In this document: piece after piece, positions 1 through 9,900 of the stretch
Position numbering within the stretch: position 1 is the first letter of the stretch
Layout: each line of letters begins with the position of its first letter
Origin: Thalassotalea crassostreae
GTDB lineage: Bacteria; Pseudomonadota; Gammaproteobacteria; Enterobacterales; Alteromonadaceae
Assembly (NCBI RefSeq): GCF_001831495.1
Contig: NZ_CP017689.1
Span: 3,720,001-3,784,000, forward strand
Direction: 5' to 3'
Length of the DNA: 64,000 bases
Program-made: the position numbers and the translations under genes
The notes under the pieces: model-generated
Seen by the model: the letters and a program-made list of their open reading frames with translations, nothing else
Database searches by the model: none
Told to the model about the DNA's origin: nothing

Positions 1-387
1 AAACTGCAAACGATGAATGAGCAAGAACAAGCAATCGCAATGATGCAACTTCAACAGTTGTTGCCACAATTAGTTTCGAATGGCTTTAGTTTCAGCATCG
101 ATAAACTTGGTTTTAAAGCTGATGAAGGCGAGATAGACTCGAATATGATCATCACTTTTGATGCTGATTTGTTTGATCCAAATAACCCAATGACTATGAT
201 GATGGCAATAGATGCTAAAGCGAATGGCTCTGCACCTCTGGCATTTTTCGAAAGCATTGGCAAAACCGCCGATATCGATGCCATGATTCAGCAAAATGTA
301 TTGGTTAAAGAAGACGACAAAATTACCTTTAGTTTTTCATTTAGCAACGGTCAAGCTTTATTAAATGGCGCGCCAATGCCAATGTAA
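1..387 (+). CDS. YdgA-like DUF945 family protein, C-terminal part
   Basis: The frame is open from base 1, so only the last ~128 residues are present; the methionine at 13 is internal. The segment has the alternating hydrophobic/polar beta pattern of the C-terminal region of the YdgA/DUF945 family (E. coli YdgA is about 500 residues and is attached to the envelope), including the ending 'SFSFSNGQALLNGAPMPM' in which a final strand leads into a short 'NG-P' tail. The function of the family is poorly defined. A strong terminator follows 38 bases after the stop. The family call rests on the general look of the tail only. Confidence 0.6.
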   Translation, partial: KLQTMNEQEQAIAMMQLQQLLPQLVSNGFSFSIDKLGFKADEGEIDSNMIITFDADLFDPNNPMTMMMAIDAKANGSAPLAFFESIGKTADIDAMIQQNVLVKEDDKITFSFSFSNGQALLNGAPMPM

Positions 388-424
388 ATATATTAAACTG
401 CATAGAAATATGCATTTAAATAAG

Positions 425-460
425 AAAAAGCCGTATCAACAGTGTTGATACGGCTTTTTT
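425..460. terminator. Bidirectional rho-independent terminator
   Basis: A perfect 16-bp stem (arms 425-440 and 444-459) with a 3-base loop is flanked by A5 on the left and T6 on the right, so it can stop transcription both ways. It separates the rightward YdgA-like gene from the leftward tyrosine operon that ends at 572. Confidence 0.9.
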
Positions 461-571
461 AATTGTGGCTTTTATTATTTTTGTATTGTTATTATTACTG
501 TTTTAGCTTCTTCCCCTGGACCCGTGCAAAGTGATTACTCTGCATTTGTCTATAGAGTTTAACCTCTTCTC

Positions 572-1579
572 TTAACCTTTAACGACTGTTTGGTTAATTT
601 GGCCGAAGATTGACTGGCCATCTTTGTCAAACATTTCCATTTCAATGTTATCGCCAAAGCTCATAAATGGCGTGGTTGGCTTACCGTTTTCAATAGTCTC
701 AATCATACGAATTTCTGCAATACAGCTATAACCAACACCACCTTCAGAAACAGGCTTACCAGGGCCATCATTTAACTTGTTAGATACCGTACCACTACCA
801 ATTACCGTACCAGCACATAAAGGACGAGTACGCGCTGCGTGAGCTACTAATTGACCAAAGTTAAAGGTCATATCAATACCAGCTTCCGGCTTACCGAACA
901 ACTCGTTATTGTATTTTGAATTAAGTGGTAAATGTAACTTGCCATCAACCCAAGCATCGCCTAGTTGATCTGGTGTTACACATACTGGGCTAAATGCACT
1001 TGAAGGCTTAGATTGAAAAAAGCCAAAACCTTTCGCTAACTCACCTGGAATCAAACCACGTAATGATACGTCATTTACGATCATCACAAGATTAATATAG
1101 TTAAGTGCGTCTTCCGCCGAAACGCCCATAGGAACATCGCCAGTGATCACTGCAACTTCCGCTTCAAAGTCAATACCAAACCCTTCGTCTTGTGGCATTA
1201 CAATGTTGTCACGAGGTGCAAGAAAGCTATCACTGCCACCTTGATACATTAATGGATCAGTCCAAAACGTTGCTGGCATTTCAGCGTTACGTGCACGACG
1301 AACTAATTCAACGTGGTTTACATAAGCACTGCCGTCAGCCCATTGGTAAGCACGTGGAAGTGGCGAGTCAGCTTGAGTTTGATCAAAGTCTGCTGTTTCT
1401 ACTTCGCCATTCTCTAATTGTACGCTTAACGCTTGCAGTTTAGGCTCAACATTAGCCCAATCATCTAATGCATCTTGCATCGTTGTAGCAATGTGACCAG
1501 CACATGCCATTTTAGTAAGACTGTTGTTTACAACTACTAAGGCGCCATCGCGACCTGATTTAATACTTGCTAATTTCAT
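572..1579 (-). CDS. Fumarylacetoacetate hydrolase family protein
   Basis: This 335-residue protein belongs to the FAH superfamily. The metal-binding E-x-E region is visible as 'GFGIDFEAEVAVITGDVP', followed by 'LVMIVNDVSLRGLIPGE' and the 'GTVIGSGTVSN' turn typical of the fold. In context it should split fumarylacetoacetate into fumarate and acetoacetate, the last step of tyrosine breakdown. It is shorter than the ~420-residue animal-type FAH. The start codon overlaps the stop of the upstream VOC gene (TAATG), which points to translational coupling, and AGGTGA lies in front of the ATG. It is the last gene of the leftward hpd-VOC-fah operon. The exact substrate is inferred from context. Confidence 0.85.
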   Translation of the reverse strand: MKLASIKSGRDGALVVVNNSLTKMACAGHIATTMQDALDDWANVEPKLQALSVQLENGEVETADFDQTQADSPLPRAYQWADGSAYVNHVELVRRARNAEMPATFWTDPLMYQGGSDSFLAPRDNIVMPQDEGFGIDFEAEVAVITGDVPMGVSAEDALNYINLVMIVNDVSLRGLIPGELAKGFGFFQSKPSSAFSPVCVTPDQLGDAWVDGKLHLPLNSKYNNELFGKPEAGIDMTFNFGQLVAHAARTRPLCAGTVIGSGTVSNKLNDGPGKPVSEGGVGYSCIAEIRMIETIENGKPTTPFMSFGDNIEMEMFDKDGQSIFGQINQTVVKG

Positions 1580-2136
1580 TATTTATCACCTGAAAATTTT
1601 TTCTTTAATTCGGCTTCACTATGTAACCATGCTGCATGTTGAGGAGCTTTTTTAGTTTCCGCCCACTCATCTAGCATTTCAACAGATACGCGTTTTAATT
1701 CTTCCATCATACCTGGTTTAGCAACTTGCGCAGCTAATTCAATACGATGTCCATTTGGATCAAAGAAATAAATCGATTTAAAAATGGTGTGATTTACCGG
1801 ACCTAAGACATCTAAGCCCGCTGCTTCTAATTTCGTTTTCGATTCAAGTAGCTCATCCATCGACTCTACTTCAAAAGCAATATGCTGTACCCACTCTGGC
1901 GTATTGTTGTCACGGTCCATTTTAGGCGAGTTCGGCAATTCAAAAAACGCCAAAACATTGCCCATACCTGCATCTAGAAATACATGCATATATGGATCTG
2001 GTGCTTTCGTTGAAGGCACTTCATTTTCAGCGATTGCTAACTGAAAGTCCATACCAAGTAAGTCACGGTAAAACGCTACCGTTTCTTTTGCGTCATTGCA
2101 GCGATACGCTACATGATGAATTCGTTTAATCGCCAT
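1579..2136 (-). CDS. VOC (glyoxalase/dioxygenase) family metalloenzyme
   Basis: This 185-residue protein has two betaalphabetabetabeta modules of the vicinal-oxygen-chelate fold: 'IHHVAYRCNDAKETVAFYRD' at the N-terminus and 'WVQHIAFEVESMDELL' in the middle. All four expected metal ligands seem present: His in IHHVAY, Glu in AFFELP, His in VQHIAF and Glu in GHRIEL, so it is probably active. A C-terminal tail of about 50 residues is extra to the fold. It lies between hpd and the fumarylacetoacetate hydrolase, 18 bases from the former and overlapping the latter by one base, so it very likely acts in tyrosine/homogentisate breakdown. The reaction is unknown; ring cleavage or an isomerase step are both possible. 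Confidence 0.75.
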   Translation of the reverse strand: MAIKRIHHVAYRCNDAKETVAFYRDLLGMDFQLAIAENEVPSTKAPDPYMHVFLDAGMGNVLAFFELPNSPKMDRDNNTPEWVQHIAFEVESMDELLESKTKLEAAGLDVLGPVNHTIFKSIYFFDPNGHRIELAAQVAKPGMMEELKRVSVEMLDEWAETKKAPQHAAWLHSEAELKKKFSGDK

Positions 2137-2154
2137 AATATTCTCCGAAACTAC

Positions 2155-3231
2155 TTATGCGTCAGTCTTGATTACGCCACGTTCAACTTGGTCGCGCTCA
2201 ATAGACTCAAACAATGCTTTAAAGTTACCTTCACCAAAACCTTGGTCTTCTTTACGTTGAATAAACTCAAAGAATACTGGGCCTAATAATGTGTCAGAGA
2301 AAATTTGAAGTAATAAACGTGGCTCACCACCTTCAGTAGAACCATCCATTAGAATACCACGAGGCTGTAATTCATCTACCGGCTCACCATGGCCAGGAAG
2401 ACGCTCTTCAAGCATGTCATAGTAGGTACCAGGAGGTGGAGTCATAAACTTAATGCCTTGAGCTTTTAATTTATCCCAACATGCAATGATATCGTCACAA
2501 GCAAAAGCAATGTGCTGAATACCTTCACCGTTGTATTCCATTAAGTACTCTTCGATTTGACCGCCGCCGCCAGCTTCTTCGTTAAGAGGAATACGGATTT
2601 TACCGTCTGGTGCTGTCATCGCTTTCGATGTTAAACCTGTGTACTCACCTTTGATATCGAAGAAACGAATTTCACGGAAGTTAAACAAGTTTTCGTAGTA
2701 GTCAGCCCAATAAGCCATACGACCACGGTAAACGTTATGAGTTAAATGATCTAAGGTGTGGAAGCCACAACCTTCAGGATGACGGTCTACACCTTCAATC
2801 CAATCGAAATCGATGTCATAAATCGTGTTGGTACCTTGGTAACGGTCGATTAGATATACCGTTGCACCACCAATACCCTTGATAGCAGGAAGACGCAATT
2901 CCATTGGACCAGTTTCGATATGTACCGGTTGTGCGCCTTTCTCTAGGGCTAGTTTATATGCCGCTTGTGCATCCTTAACACGGAATGCCATACCACATGC
3001 TGACGAACCATGTTCTTGTGCATAGTAATGAGCGTGGCTATTTTTTTCATAGTTAGCGATAAAGTTAATATCGCCTTGGCGCCATAAAGTCACGTCTTTT
3101 GATTTGTGATTAGCAACGTGAGTAAAACCCATGCTTTCAAATACTGGTTCTAAAACGCCTTTTTCTAATGCAGTAAACTCTACAAATTCAAAGCCATCTA
3201 GGCCCATTGGGTTTTCAAATAAATCAGCCAT
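2155..3231 (-). CDS. hpd: 4-hydroxyphenylpyruvate dioxygenase
   Basis: Converts 4-hydroxyphenylpyruvate to homogentisate using O2 and Fe(II). The 358-residue length fits bacterial HPPD. The iron ligands can be placed in three conserved motifs: '[10 protein letters not shown]' (first His), '[10 protein letters not shown]' (second His) and 'FFEFIQRK' (Glu). The glycine-rich '[13 protein letters not shown]' loop and '[10 protein letters not shown]' are also typical. I start at the ATG giving '[10 protein letters not shown]', which has GGAGA at the right distance; an upstream in-frame start would add six residues without a better ribosome site. It is first in the leftward operon and diverges from a marR gene, with an 18-bp palindrome between them as the likely operator. 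Confidence 0.95.
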   Translation of the reverse strand: MADLFENPMGLDGFEFVEFTALEKGVLEPVFESMGFTHVANHKSKDVTLWRQGDINFIANYEKNSHAHYYAQEHGSSACGMAFRVKDAQAAYKLALEKGAQPVHIETGPMELRLPAIKGIGGATVYLIDRYQGTNTIYDIDFDWIEGVDRHPEGCGFHTLDHLTHNVYRGRMAYWADYYENLFNFREIRFFDIKGEYTGLTSKAMTAPDGKIRIPLNEEAGGGGQIEEYLMEYNGEGIQHIAFACDDIIACWDKLKAQGIKFMTPPPGTYYDMLEERLPGHGEPVDELQPRGILMDGSTEGGEPRLLLQIFSDTLLGPVFFEFIQRKEDQGFGEGNFKALFESIERDQVERGVIKTDA

Positions 3232-3295
3232 GTTTTTCTCCGTATTCACCGGCTTTAGTATCTACCGATGAAAATAATTTTAGTTATGGTACTAT

Positions 3296-3313
3296 TAGTT
3301 TCAATTGAAACTA
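3296..3313. promoter_or_regulatory. Perfect 18-bp palindrome, candidate MarR operator
   Basis: TAGTTTCAATTGAAACTA is a perfect inverted repeat in the 123-bp divergent space between hpd (leftward) and the marR-type gene (rightward). MarR dimers bind palindromes of about this length, so this is the natural operator for control of hpd and autoregulation. Binding itself is inferred. Confidence 0.65.
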
Positions 3314-3354
3314 TTTTAGTCGTTAACAGAGTCAATAACAATTGGAGTTACAAT

Positions 3355-3807
3355 ATGGATAAAAGTGAAGATGGCACTTTAACTTTACAAGAATATTTAC
3401 CATATAAACTGTCAACTTTGGCAAACAGACTATCTCAGTCGTTAGCAGATAAATACAGTAAGCAGTTTGGCATTAGCGTAGCCGAATGGCGGGTAATTGC
3501 GGTACTGGGCGAAAACCAGCGAGCGACGGCAAAAGAGATCACCTTAACCATTGCTATGGATAAAGTAAAAGTATCGAGAACAGTTAAAAAACTCATTATT
3601 AAACAATTAGTTAAGACAAACACTGTGACCAATGACAATCGTTCACAAACGATCCAATTAACCCCAGAAGGTAGCTCGTTATACTCAAGTTTGGTGCCTA
3701 TTGCCCTGAATCATCAACAATTAGCACTACAGAATTTTACTGATAAGGACATTGTTAAGCTTAATAAATTATTGGCAAAATTAGACCAAAACATCACAAA
3801 TCTTTAG
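3355..3807 (+). CDS. MarR family transcriptional regulator
   Basis: A 150-residue winged-helix repressor. The core reads 'QFGISVAEWRVIAVLGEN' (helices 2-3), then the recognition part 'TLTIAMDKVKVSRTVKKLI' and the wing 'VTNDNRSQTIQLTPEG', where D-x-R is the usual wing signature. The start at 3355 has GGAG seven bases upstream; the longer frame from 3268 would add a hydrophobic stretch that overlaps the palindromic operator and is unlikely to be translated. It diverges from hpd, so it most likely senses an aromatic intermediate of tyrosine breakdown and represses the operon. The ligand is not known from sequence. Confidence 0.85.
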   Translation: MDKSEDGTLTLQEYLPYKLSTLANRLSQSLADKYSKQFGISVAEWRVIAVLGENQRATAKEITLTIAMDKVKVSRTVKKLIIKQLVKTNTVTNDNRSQTIQLTPEGSSLYSSLVPIALNHQQLALQNFTDKDIVKLNKLLAKLDQNITNL

Positions 3808-3936
3808 TAATTCATTGGCACTGCGTATAATTTTGTTTACACTTTGTTTAAGGTGTTCTTAATTGATTCAACCTTATTGTTATCAATGTTATGTAAATAC
3901 CATAATTAGTTTGAGCATTAGAAAGAGAAACCTTTA

Positions 3937-4950
3937 ATGAATACGAAAGATGCTAGTGAATATCTAGCAAGTGATGATCGATATGAAAATATGCCATACC
4001 ATCGATGTGGTAAAAGTGGAGTTTTGTTACCTAGAATATCTTTAGGGTTATGGCAAAATTTTGGTGCTTATAATGATTATCAAAATTCACGCGCATTACT
4101 ACATACTGCATTTGATTTAGGCATCTGCCACCTTGATCTAGCAAATAATTATGGTCCTCCTTACGGCTCAGCAGAATCGACTTTTGGCAAAATACTGGCG
4201 CAAGATTTCAGTGTCTATCGAGACGAACTATTTATCTCTAGCAAAGCAGGTTACGACATGTGGCCAGGACCATATGGAGATGGTGGCTCTCGCAAATATT
4301 TAGTATCGAGTTGCGATCAAAGTTTAAAACGAACGGGACTAGATTATTTTGATGTGTTTTATCATCACCGAATGGACCCTAAAACCCCTATAGAAGAAAG
4401 CATGCAAGCCCTTGATTATATCGTTCGTTCTGGACGAGCAATGTATGCTGGTATATCTAATTATGCACCAGAACAAACAAAGATTGCCATTGATATACTT
4501 AACAACCTCGGCACTCCGTTGCTTATTCATCAGCCTAGATACAATATGTTTGATCGAGCTATGGAAAATGGCCTAACCGATATTTTGCTACAAAATGAAG
4601 TTGGTAGCATTGTCTTTAGTCCGCTTGCACAAGGTTTGTTAACCGATAAATATCTTGATGGTATTCCTAATGATTCAAGAGCCGCAAGAGAGGAGATAAT
4701 ACATTTCAACGAGTCGCAAATTACCAATAATAAGCTGCAAAAATTGAAGTCTCTCAACCAAATTGCTATCTCTCGTGGTCAAAGTTTAGCGCAGATGGCC
4801 ATTGCATGGACGTTACATAATCCTGCTGTTACTTCTTGTTTAGTCGGGGCCAGTAAAACCCAACAAATTCACGACTCAGTGAAAGCATTAGAGAATATTG
4901 AGTTTAGTGATGAGCAAATCAACCTGATAGAAGAGGTTTTATCGAACTAA
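3937..4950 (+). CDS. Aldo/keto reductase, YghZ/Gpr type
   Basis: A 337-residue (beta/alpha)8 NADPH-dependent reductase. The start 'MPYHRCGKSGVLLPRISLGLW' after a short leader and 'LDLANNYGPPYGSAE' (catalytic Asp and Tyr), 'ISSKAGYDMWPGPYGDGGS' (Lys) and 'VFYHHRMDPKTPIEE' (His) are typical of the YghZ/L-glyceraldehyde-3-phosphate reductase branch rather than of the potassium-channel beta-subunit branch. It stands alone with its own terminator 22 bases after the stop. A role in detoxifying reactive aldehydes is inferred from the family. GAAAGAGAAACC serves as a moderate ribosome site upstream of the ATG. Confidence 0.85.
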   Translation: MNTKDASEYLASDDRYENMPYHRCGKSGVLLPRISLGLWQNFGAYNDYQNSRALLHTAFDLGICHLDLANNYGPPYGSAESTFGKILAQDFSVYRDELFISSKAGYDMWPGPYGDGGSRKYLVSSCDQSLKRTGLDYFDVFYHHRMDPKTPIEESMQALDYIVRSGRAMYAGISNYAPEQTKIAIDILNNLGTPLLIHQPRYNMFDRAMENGLTDILLQNEVGSIVFSPLAQGLLTDKYLDGIPNDSRAAREEIIHFNESQITNNKLQKLKSLNQIAISRGQSLAQMAIAWTLHNPAVTSCLVGASKTQQIHDSVKALENIEFSDEQINLIEEVLSN

Positions 4951-4972
4951 CAGCTAGTTTAAGTAACATGTA

Positions 4973-5004
4973 TAGCAAGACCAAAACTTGGCCTTGCTAT
5001 TTTT
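4973..5004 (+). terminator. Rho-independent terminator after the aldo/keto reductase
   Basis: The hairpin arms TAGCAAG-A-CCAA and TTGG-C-CTTGCTA carry one A/C mismatch and a 3-base loop, and are followed by five T. The stem may also help stop the converging gltB-like transcript. Confidence 0.85.
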
Positions 5005-5015
5005 CTAACTAATAA

Positions 5016-6671
5016 TCACTGGCTTCTAGGCTGCTGCATTGTTATTTCTGCGGGGCTAATAATATAAATATCTTCAGCATAAAATGATTCACTGTTGGCT
5101 TGAGCCCACCAATGTTGCCAAATACAATCGCGTTCAACACCCGAAATCAATTCCCCTTCTGCAATTGGTTTGACTAACCCACCGGTCGACATTAAAAGTC
5201 CGTACGGTGTACGACGTTTGACCATGTTAGGCGTTAGCTTTGCCGGATCATCGAGCCCCATACTACCAACCAACTCGAAAAAGCTTTCAATCGTATTGTG
5301 ATGATAATTTCTTACTCGATCGCTTTTTTGCACAACATTAATGGCTTTACTGCGCACCGGGTCTTGAGTGGCAATACCGGTTGGACATTCGTTGGTATTA
5401 CAGTGTCTAGTTTGAATACACCCTAACGACATCATCATAGTTCGCGCGGCATTGACTGTATCTGCGCCTACGGCAATTTTAGCCAATAGATCAAAACTAG
5501 ATGCGGTGATACCTGAAGCAATAATTCTTATTTGCTTGCGCAGACCAATGCCTATTAGCGCATTATGTACTAGGCTCACTCCTTCTAAGCAGGTCATTCC
5601 TAAGCGGTTAGAAAATTCGATTGGCGCGGCACCGGTTCCACCTTCCGCGCCATCTACAGTAATAAAGTCTGGCGTTATGCCGGTTTCAATCATTGCTTTA
5701 CAAAGGCAAAGAAACTCAACCGGATTACCAACACACAATTTAAAACCTACCGGTTTGCCATTACTTAATTGACGCAATTGTTGCACAAAGTTAAGTAAAT
5801 CTTTGGGTGTTGTACATTCGGGATTCACCGCCGGGGACACACAATCTTGGCCTTTATTAACATGGCGAATTGCCGCGATTTCATCGGTTATTTTTGCCGC
5901 CGGTAACACCCCGCCATGACCTGGCTTAGCACCTTGGCTGAGCTTTATTTCTATCATTTTAACTTGTGGTTTATTTGCCATGCTCGCAAACGTATCTGGA
6001 TTAAAACTGCCATCATCATGACGACATCCAAAAAAACCCGAGCCTATTTGCCACACTAAATCGCCGCCATGCTTCAAATGATAAGGGCTTGCCCCACCTT
6101 CGCCAGTATTATGAAAACACCCTGCTTTTTGCGCACCAAGATTCAATGCTTCAATAGCATTTGAACTTAGCGAGCCAAAACTCATCGCCGAAATATTAAG
6201 ATAAGACGCTAAATAAGGCTGGGTACAATCAGGTCCACCAAAGCGAACTTTTTCAGCTTCTTTATTCACTGTTTTAGGGTGCATGGAATGAAATAAACTG
6301 AGATAGTTTTCTTCCACTAAATTTCGTTGGGTACCAAAAGCGATAGTATCTCTGACATTTTTAGAGCGTTGATAAACTAAAGAACGTTGTTCCCGATTAA
6401 ATGGGCGTTCTTCGGTATCGTTAGCAATAAAGTATTGTTGGATCTCAACTCGATAAGATTCAAGAAAATAACGAATATAAGCAACGACAGGATAAAGACG
6501 ATTGAGCGTATGTCGACTATAGAAAATATCGTAAAAACCAACCAAGGTGTAAAGCAGAGTAATGGTAAAAAGCGAATATGCAAAAACGCTGCTGTTATTG
6601 ATTAATAATAAAAAAGCGACTGCATTACCAAGCGTAGCAATGAGCCAATACGTTTTTTGCATTATAGTCAT
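5016..6671 (-). CDS. FMN-binding glutamate synthase family protein
   Basis: A 551-residue protein with two N-terminal membrane segments (about residues 5-50) followed by a stand-alone FMN/3Fe-4S domain like the central and FMN domains of GltB. Seen are 'SAMSFGSLSSNAIEALNLGA', 'GEGGASPYHLKHGGDLVWQI', the FMN loop 'DGAEGGTGAAP' and the cluster cysteines in 'LGCIQTRHCNTNECPTGIAT'. The glutaminase domain of true glutamate synthase is missing, so classical GOGAT activity is doubtful; the family is widespread but its reaction is not firmly known. AGGA lies five bases before the ATG. No operon partner is evident. Confidence 0.85.
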   Translation of the reverse strand: MTIMQKTYWLIATLGNAVAFLLLINNSSVFAYSLFTITLLYTLVGFYDIFYSRHTLNRLYPVVAYIRYFLESYRVEIQQYFIANDTEERPFNREQRSLVYQRSKNVRDTIAFGTQRNLVEENYLSLFHSMHPKTVNKEAEKVRFGGPDCTQPYLASYLNISAMSFGSLSSNAIEALNLGAQKAGCFHNTGEGGASPYHLKHGGDLVWQIGSGFFGCRHDDGSFNPDTFASMANKPQVKMIEIKLSQGAKPGHGGVLPAAKITDEIAAIRHVNKGQDCVSPAVNPECTTPKDLLNFVQQLRQLSNGKPVGFKLCVGNPVEFLCLCKAMIETGITPDFITVDGAEGGTGAAPIEFSNRLGMTCLEGVSLVHNALIGIGLRKQIRIIASGITASSFDLLAKIAVGADTVNAARTMMMSLGCIQTRHCNTNECPTGIATQDPVRSKAINVVQKSDRVRNYHHNTIESFFELVGSMGLDDPAKLTPNMVKRRTPYGLLMSTGGLVKPIAEGELISGVERDCIWQHWWAQANSESFYAEDIYIISPAEITMQQPRSQ

Positions 6672-6846
6672 AAGCTTCCTAGGAAAATTGATGGATTACT
6701 AGAAGTTTAGATCATTATTAGACTATTAAACGGTTTATCTATTAAAAACTGATTTCGTGTTTTGGTAAACAAGACAATAGGAGCGTAGAGCCCATAATTT
6801 ATTGACAAAGCTGAACGATGAAAAGCAATATTGTTTCCAGTATTAG

Positions 6847-6878
6847 AAAAACCAGCTATTTACTAATAGCTGGTTTTT
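6847..6878. terminator. Bidirectional hairpin terminator
   Basis: Arms AAAAACCAGCTATT and AATAGCTGGTTTTT surround a 4-base loop. The hairpin is 54 bases past the stop of the leftward lipoprotein gene and has T tracts on both strands. The rest of the 6672-6932 gap shows nothing else I can support. Confidence 0.8.
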
Positions 6879-6932
6879 AAATATGCAAAATGACTTTGTT
6901 TTAACAGTTAATCTTACGACTCTTTGTGGCGG

Positions 6933-9900
6933 CTATTCAGGTTTTGGACATGTATCTGATAAGACAGTCCCATTTTTACTGTATGTCTGTGAACAGTTTT
7001 GGATGTGGTCAATTAATTTCGATAAATAACCATTCCAATAACCCGATTCATCTTTATACGGCTTAAATTCTTCAGTTGTGTGAAGCACCGAGGTATCGCT
7101 ATCATAACGCTTAGATAAAACCATTACTGACATAGACGTTTGATCATCATTAGTATATTCACCTTCATAGGTAAAAACTGATATTATTTTTCCATTGAAA
7201 TATGAGGTCTCTTTTTTAAGTGTTGTTTGCCAAATGCCTAAGGCATTTTTCACAGCATTAAAGGTATAGTCGACTCTAAAGCTTGAGTTATCGTTAAATT
7301 GTTGAGAATCGGTTGGTAAAGATGTAAAAGTGCCGTCATCGTTAGTATACTGTCCGCTATAATTTGCAAGGTGACTAACGGCACCGTTATCCCAATAATA
7401 GGTTTGTTTTTTATCTAAGCTCTGCCAAAAGCCGTTTGCATTTTTTACTGGTGGATAAAATAATTGATGAAAATCCAATTTACCGGATATATACCCAATG
7501 CGCTCCTGCCATACCGACATCCAAGAGCCGTCGTCAGTTTGTAACAGCTCAGAAAACAGCTGCCAATCATCTAAACCACCATCTGAATTATAAATTAAAA
7601 TTTCTTTTTCTGCGGTATATTGACCAAAAGTCTCATTGAATTCGTCACAAGTCTCACAGATTTGTGCAACATGATAATATTCCGATGATTGCTGAAAACC
7701 TCTCTCAGAAAAATTTATATTCGATAATACAACTCTTACAGGAAAGCCGTAGCCATTGTATGTGAATTGATAACTTACCTCATTACTAATAACTTCGTTT
7801 GAAAAGTAGTTTATTTTTTCTTTTACAAAAATTGCAGAACCGCCGACATAAGCAGGTCCTGTGTATGGGGCAACTTGCACTTCCGATATCTCTTCTCTAG
7901 GTATTAGCGTACCATTATCATTAATATACACACTATAATAATAAGGTGTTATAGGATAAGTCGTGGGTAATAAAGCTTTAAGGCCATCAACATTAAATTG
8001 ATAATCATCCGCTAACCCAATTCTGTCATAAGAAAAATGCAATCCGGTATTATCAAAATACTCAGATATAGATTCATATGGTGGCCGCTCTGGCGTAAGA
8101 ACGTAATTAGCACTGAAATTAGTCGATAAAGTGTTTGTAGCTTTAGGAGAATGGTAAGTTTGTTTAGCTAAAACGCTGGCATACACTCTGCCATGCTTTA
8201 CCGTCCGATATTCCCATTCAGAAGTAATTTGATCGCCGGTAAAATCTATTTGTGTTACAGATAATAATGGGTTAAATGCCCCATGTTCACTAACTATAAT
8301 TGGTTTATCATAGGTAGTTATAGTTTGGTAAGAGATAGCTGAACCGATAGATTCATCTACATAGCTAATATGAGTGCTCTTTTTCTCAAAAACACCGTTA
8401 TTTATCATCTGCGCTTCCACTGATATTTCAGACGTTTTATAAAATTCAGAATAACTATCTAAACGGCCATTAGAGTATCCCTCCATCTCGATGAGGTTTC
8501 TTGCTTTATAAGTATAAATAAAACCATAACCGACCGAATTTATAGATATCTCTTTAATAATACAGAGATCGCCTTCTATGGTAATAATAACGCCAGATTC
8601 ATCTGGATTGTTTTCGTCTATCGCCATGTAATGTTCAGGACAAATACCCACAAACCCTAAAAACTTCGCTTTAAAGTCGTTTTCGGTATCATAGAGAATA
8701 AAACTAAAATATTCTTCAGTATCAAATGATTCTGGGATATCAAAATTTAAGGTGAAAGCAAATTCGCTTTGCGTGGTAAGCTGACCGGTTATTGATGAAG
8801 GATTTATCGATTCCAAAATAAGCGATGATGCATTTGAAAAATGCTGTTCAGGTTGCAATATTTCATTAAACCAATCCACCATAGAATTAGGCAATACAGC
8901 TTTGTAATCATTAATAAATCCAGCCAACTTTTGCTTAGCTTGATCAAATTTTTCTTTTAATGAAGGAAAGGCAATATCTTCTTTATACGGTAAACGATAT
9001 TCCATTGAAAAATCACTTAAGTCCATCGGTGTATCAACGTTATATACCGGAGTTTTGGCAGCTACCAACTTATTTGCCAGGCCACCTGCACCATGTAAAA
9101 CGTTGTCTACAGCAGCGGAATAACAATGATTATCTAATAGTGTATATTTATCTCTGACTTCCATGATAAACCACATGGTTGCGCCGCCTGCAAAGGTAGC
9201 GACGAATAAAGAACTGCCACCCGACACCCCTGCAGCTGCTATCGACCCTACTGTCACACTTCCGGCTTCAAGTGCGATGATTATTGCGGCACCAAACTGC
9301 GCTAATGTTGCATTACATCTAGATTCAGACCAATCGGCTTTAGATTGGAGAGAGCTTGCACCTTTTGCCGCCAAGCCATCACTGCGTGCTGCATCAGGTA
9401 TCATATCTCGTAAAAAGTACACTATTTGGGATAACTCTTCATCACTTATGTTAGTCATATCTTGAGCATAAAAAGCATCTCGTTTAGCAATAATCGCATC
9501 TATCTCTTGTTGCGGTGCTGACTCGCTTTCTAATACTAAAATTAGGTTATCCAGATTTTGTGTTACTAAATTCGTTAATTCATTCAGTTCTTGTTCAGCA
9601 TCGACGCGAGCAATAAGCTCAGGAACAACCGCAGTGAAGCTTAATATGACTTTCTTGCCATTTAAATCAAACTTAAGTTGATGATCTCCTGCCTCTAAAT
9701 TAAAAGGTACAACAAACATTAGTTCATTTGTGGATACTCGACTTAAACTTAGCTCATAATCGCCAATGCTGGCAGGGTATTCTTGCGCAGCAAGTTGTTC
9801 ATTTACTTGTACTGCAATACGAGCTATTGAAGCTGTTTGAACATTACTGCTGTCAGTAATGAAAGATGCATATTCATTTGTGTCATTATTGTTTTGATCA

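Noticed and set aside
3268..3354. N-terminal extension of the MarR gene
   Set aside because: It overlaps the palindromic operator, adds an atypical hydrophobic leader, and the internal ATG at 3355 has the good ribosome site.
5452..5772. A 106-codon frame antisense to the glutamate-synthase-like gene
   Set aside because: The minus-strand gene is well supported by family motifs, and the antisense protein shows no recognisable features.
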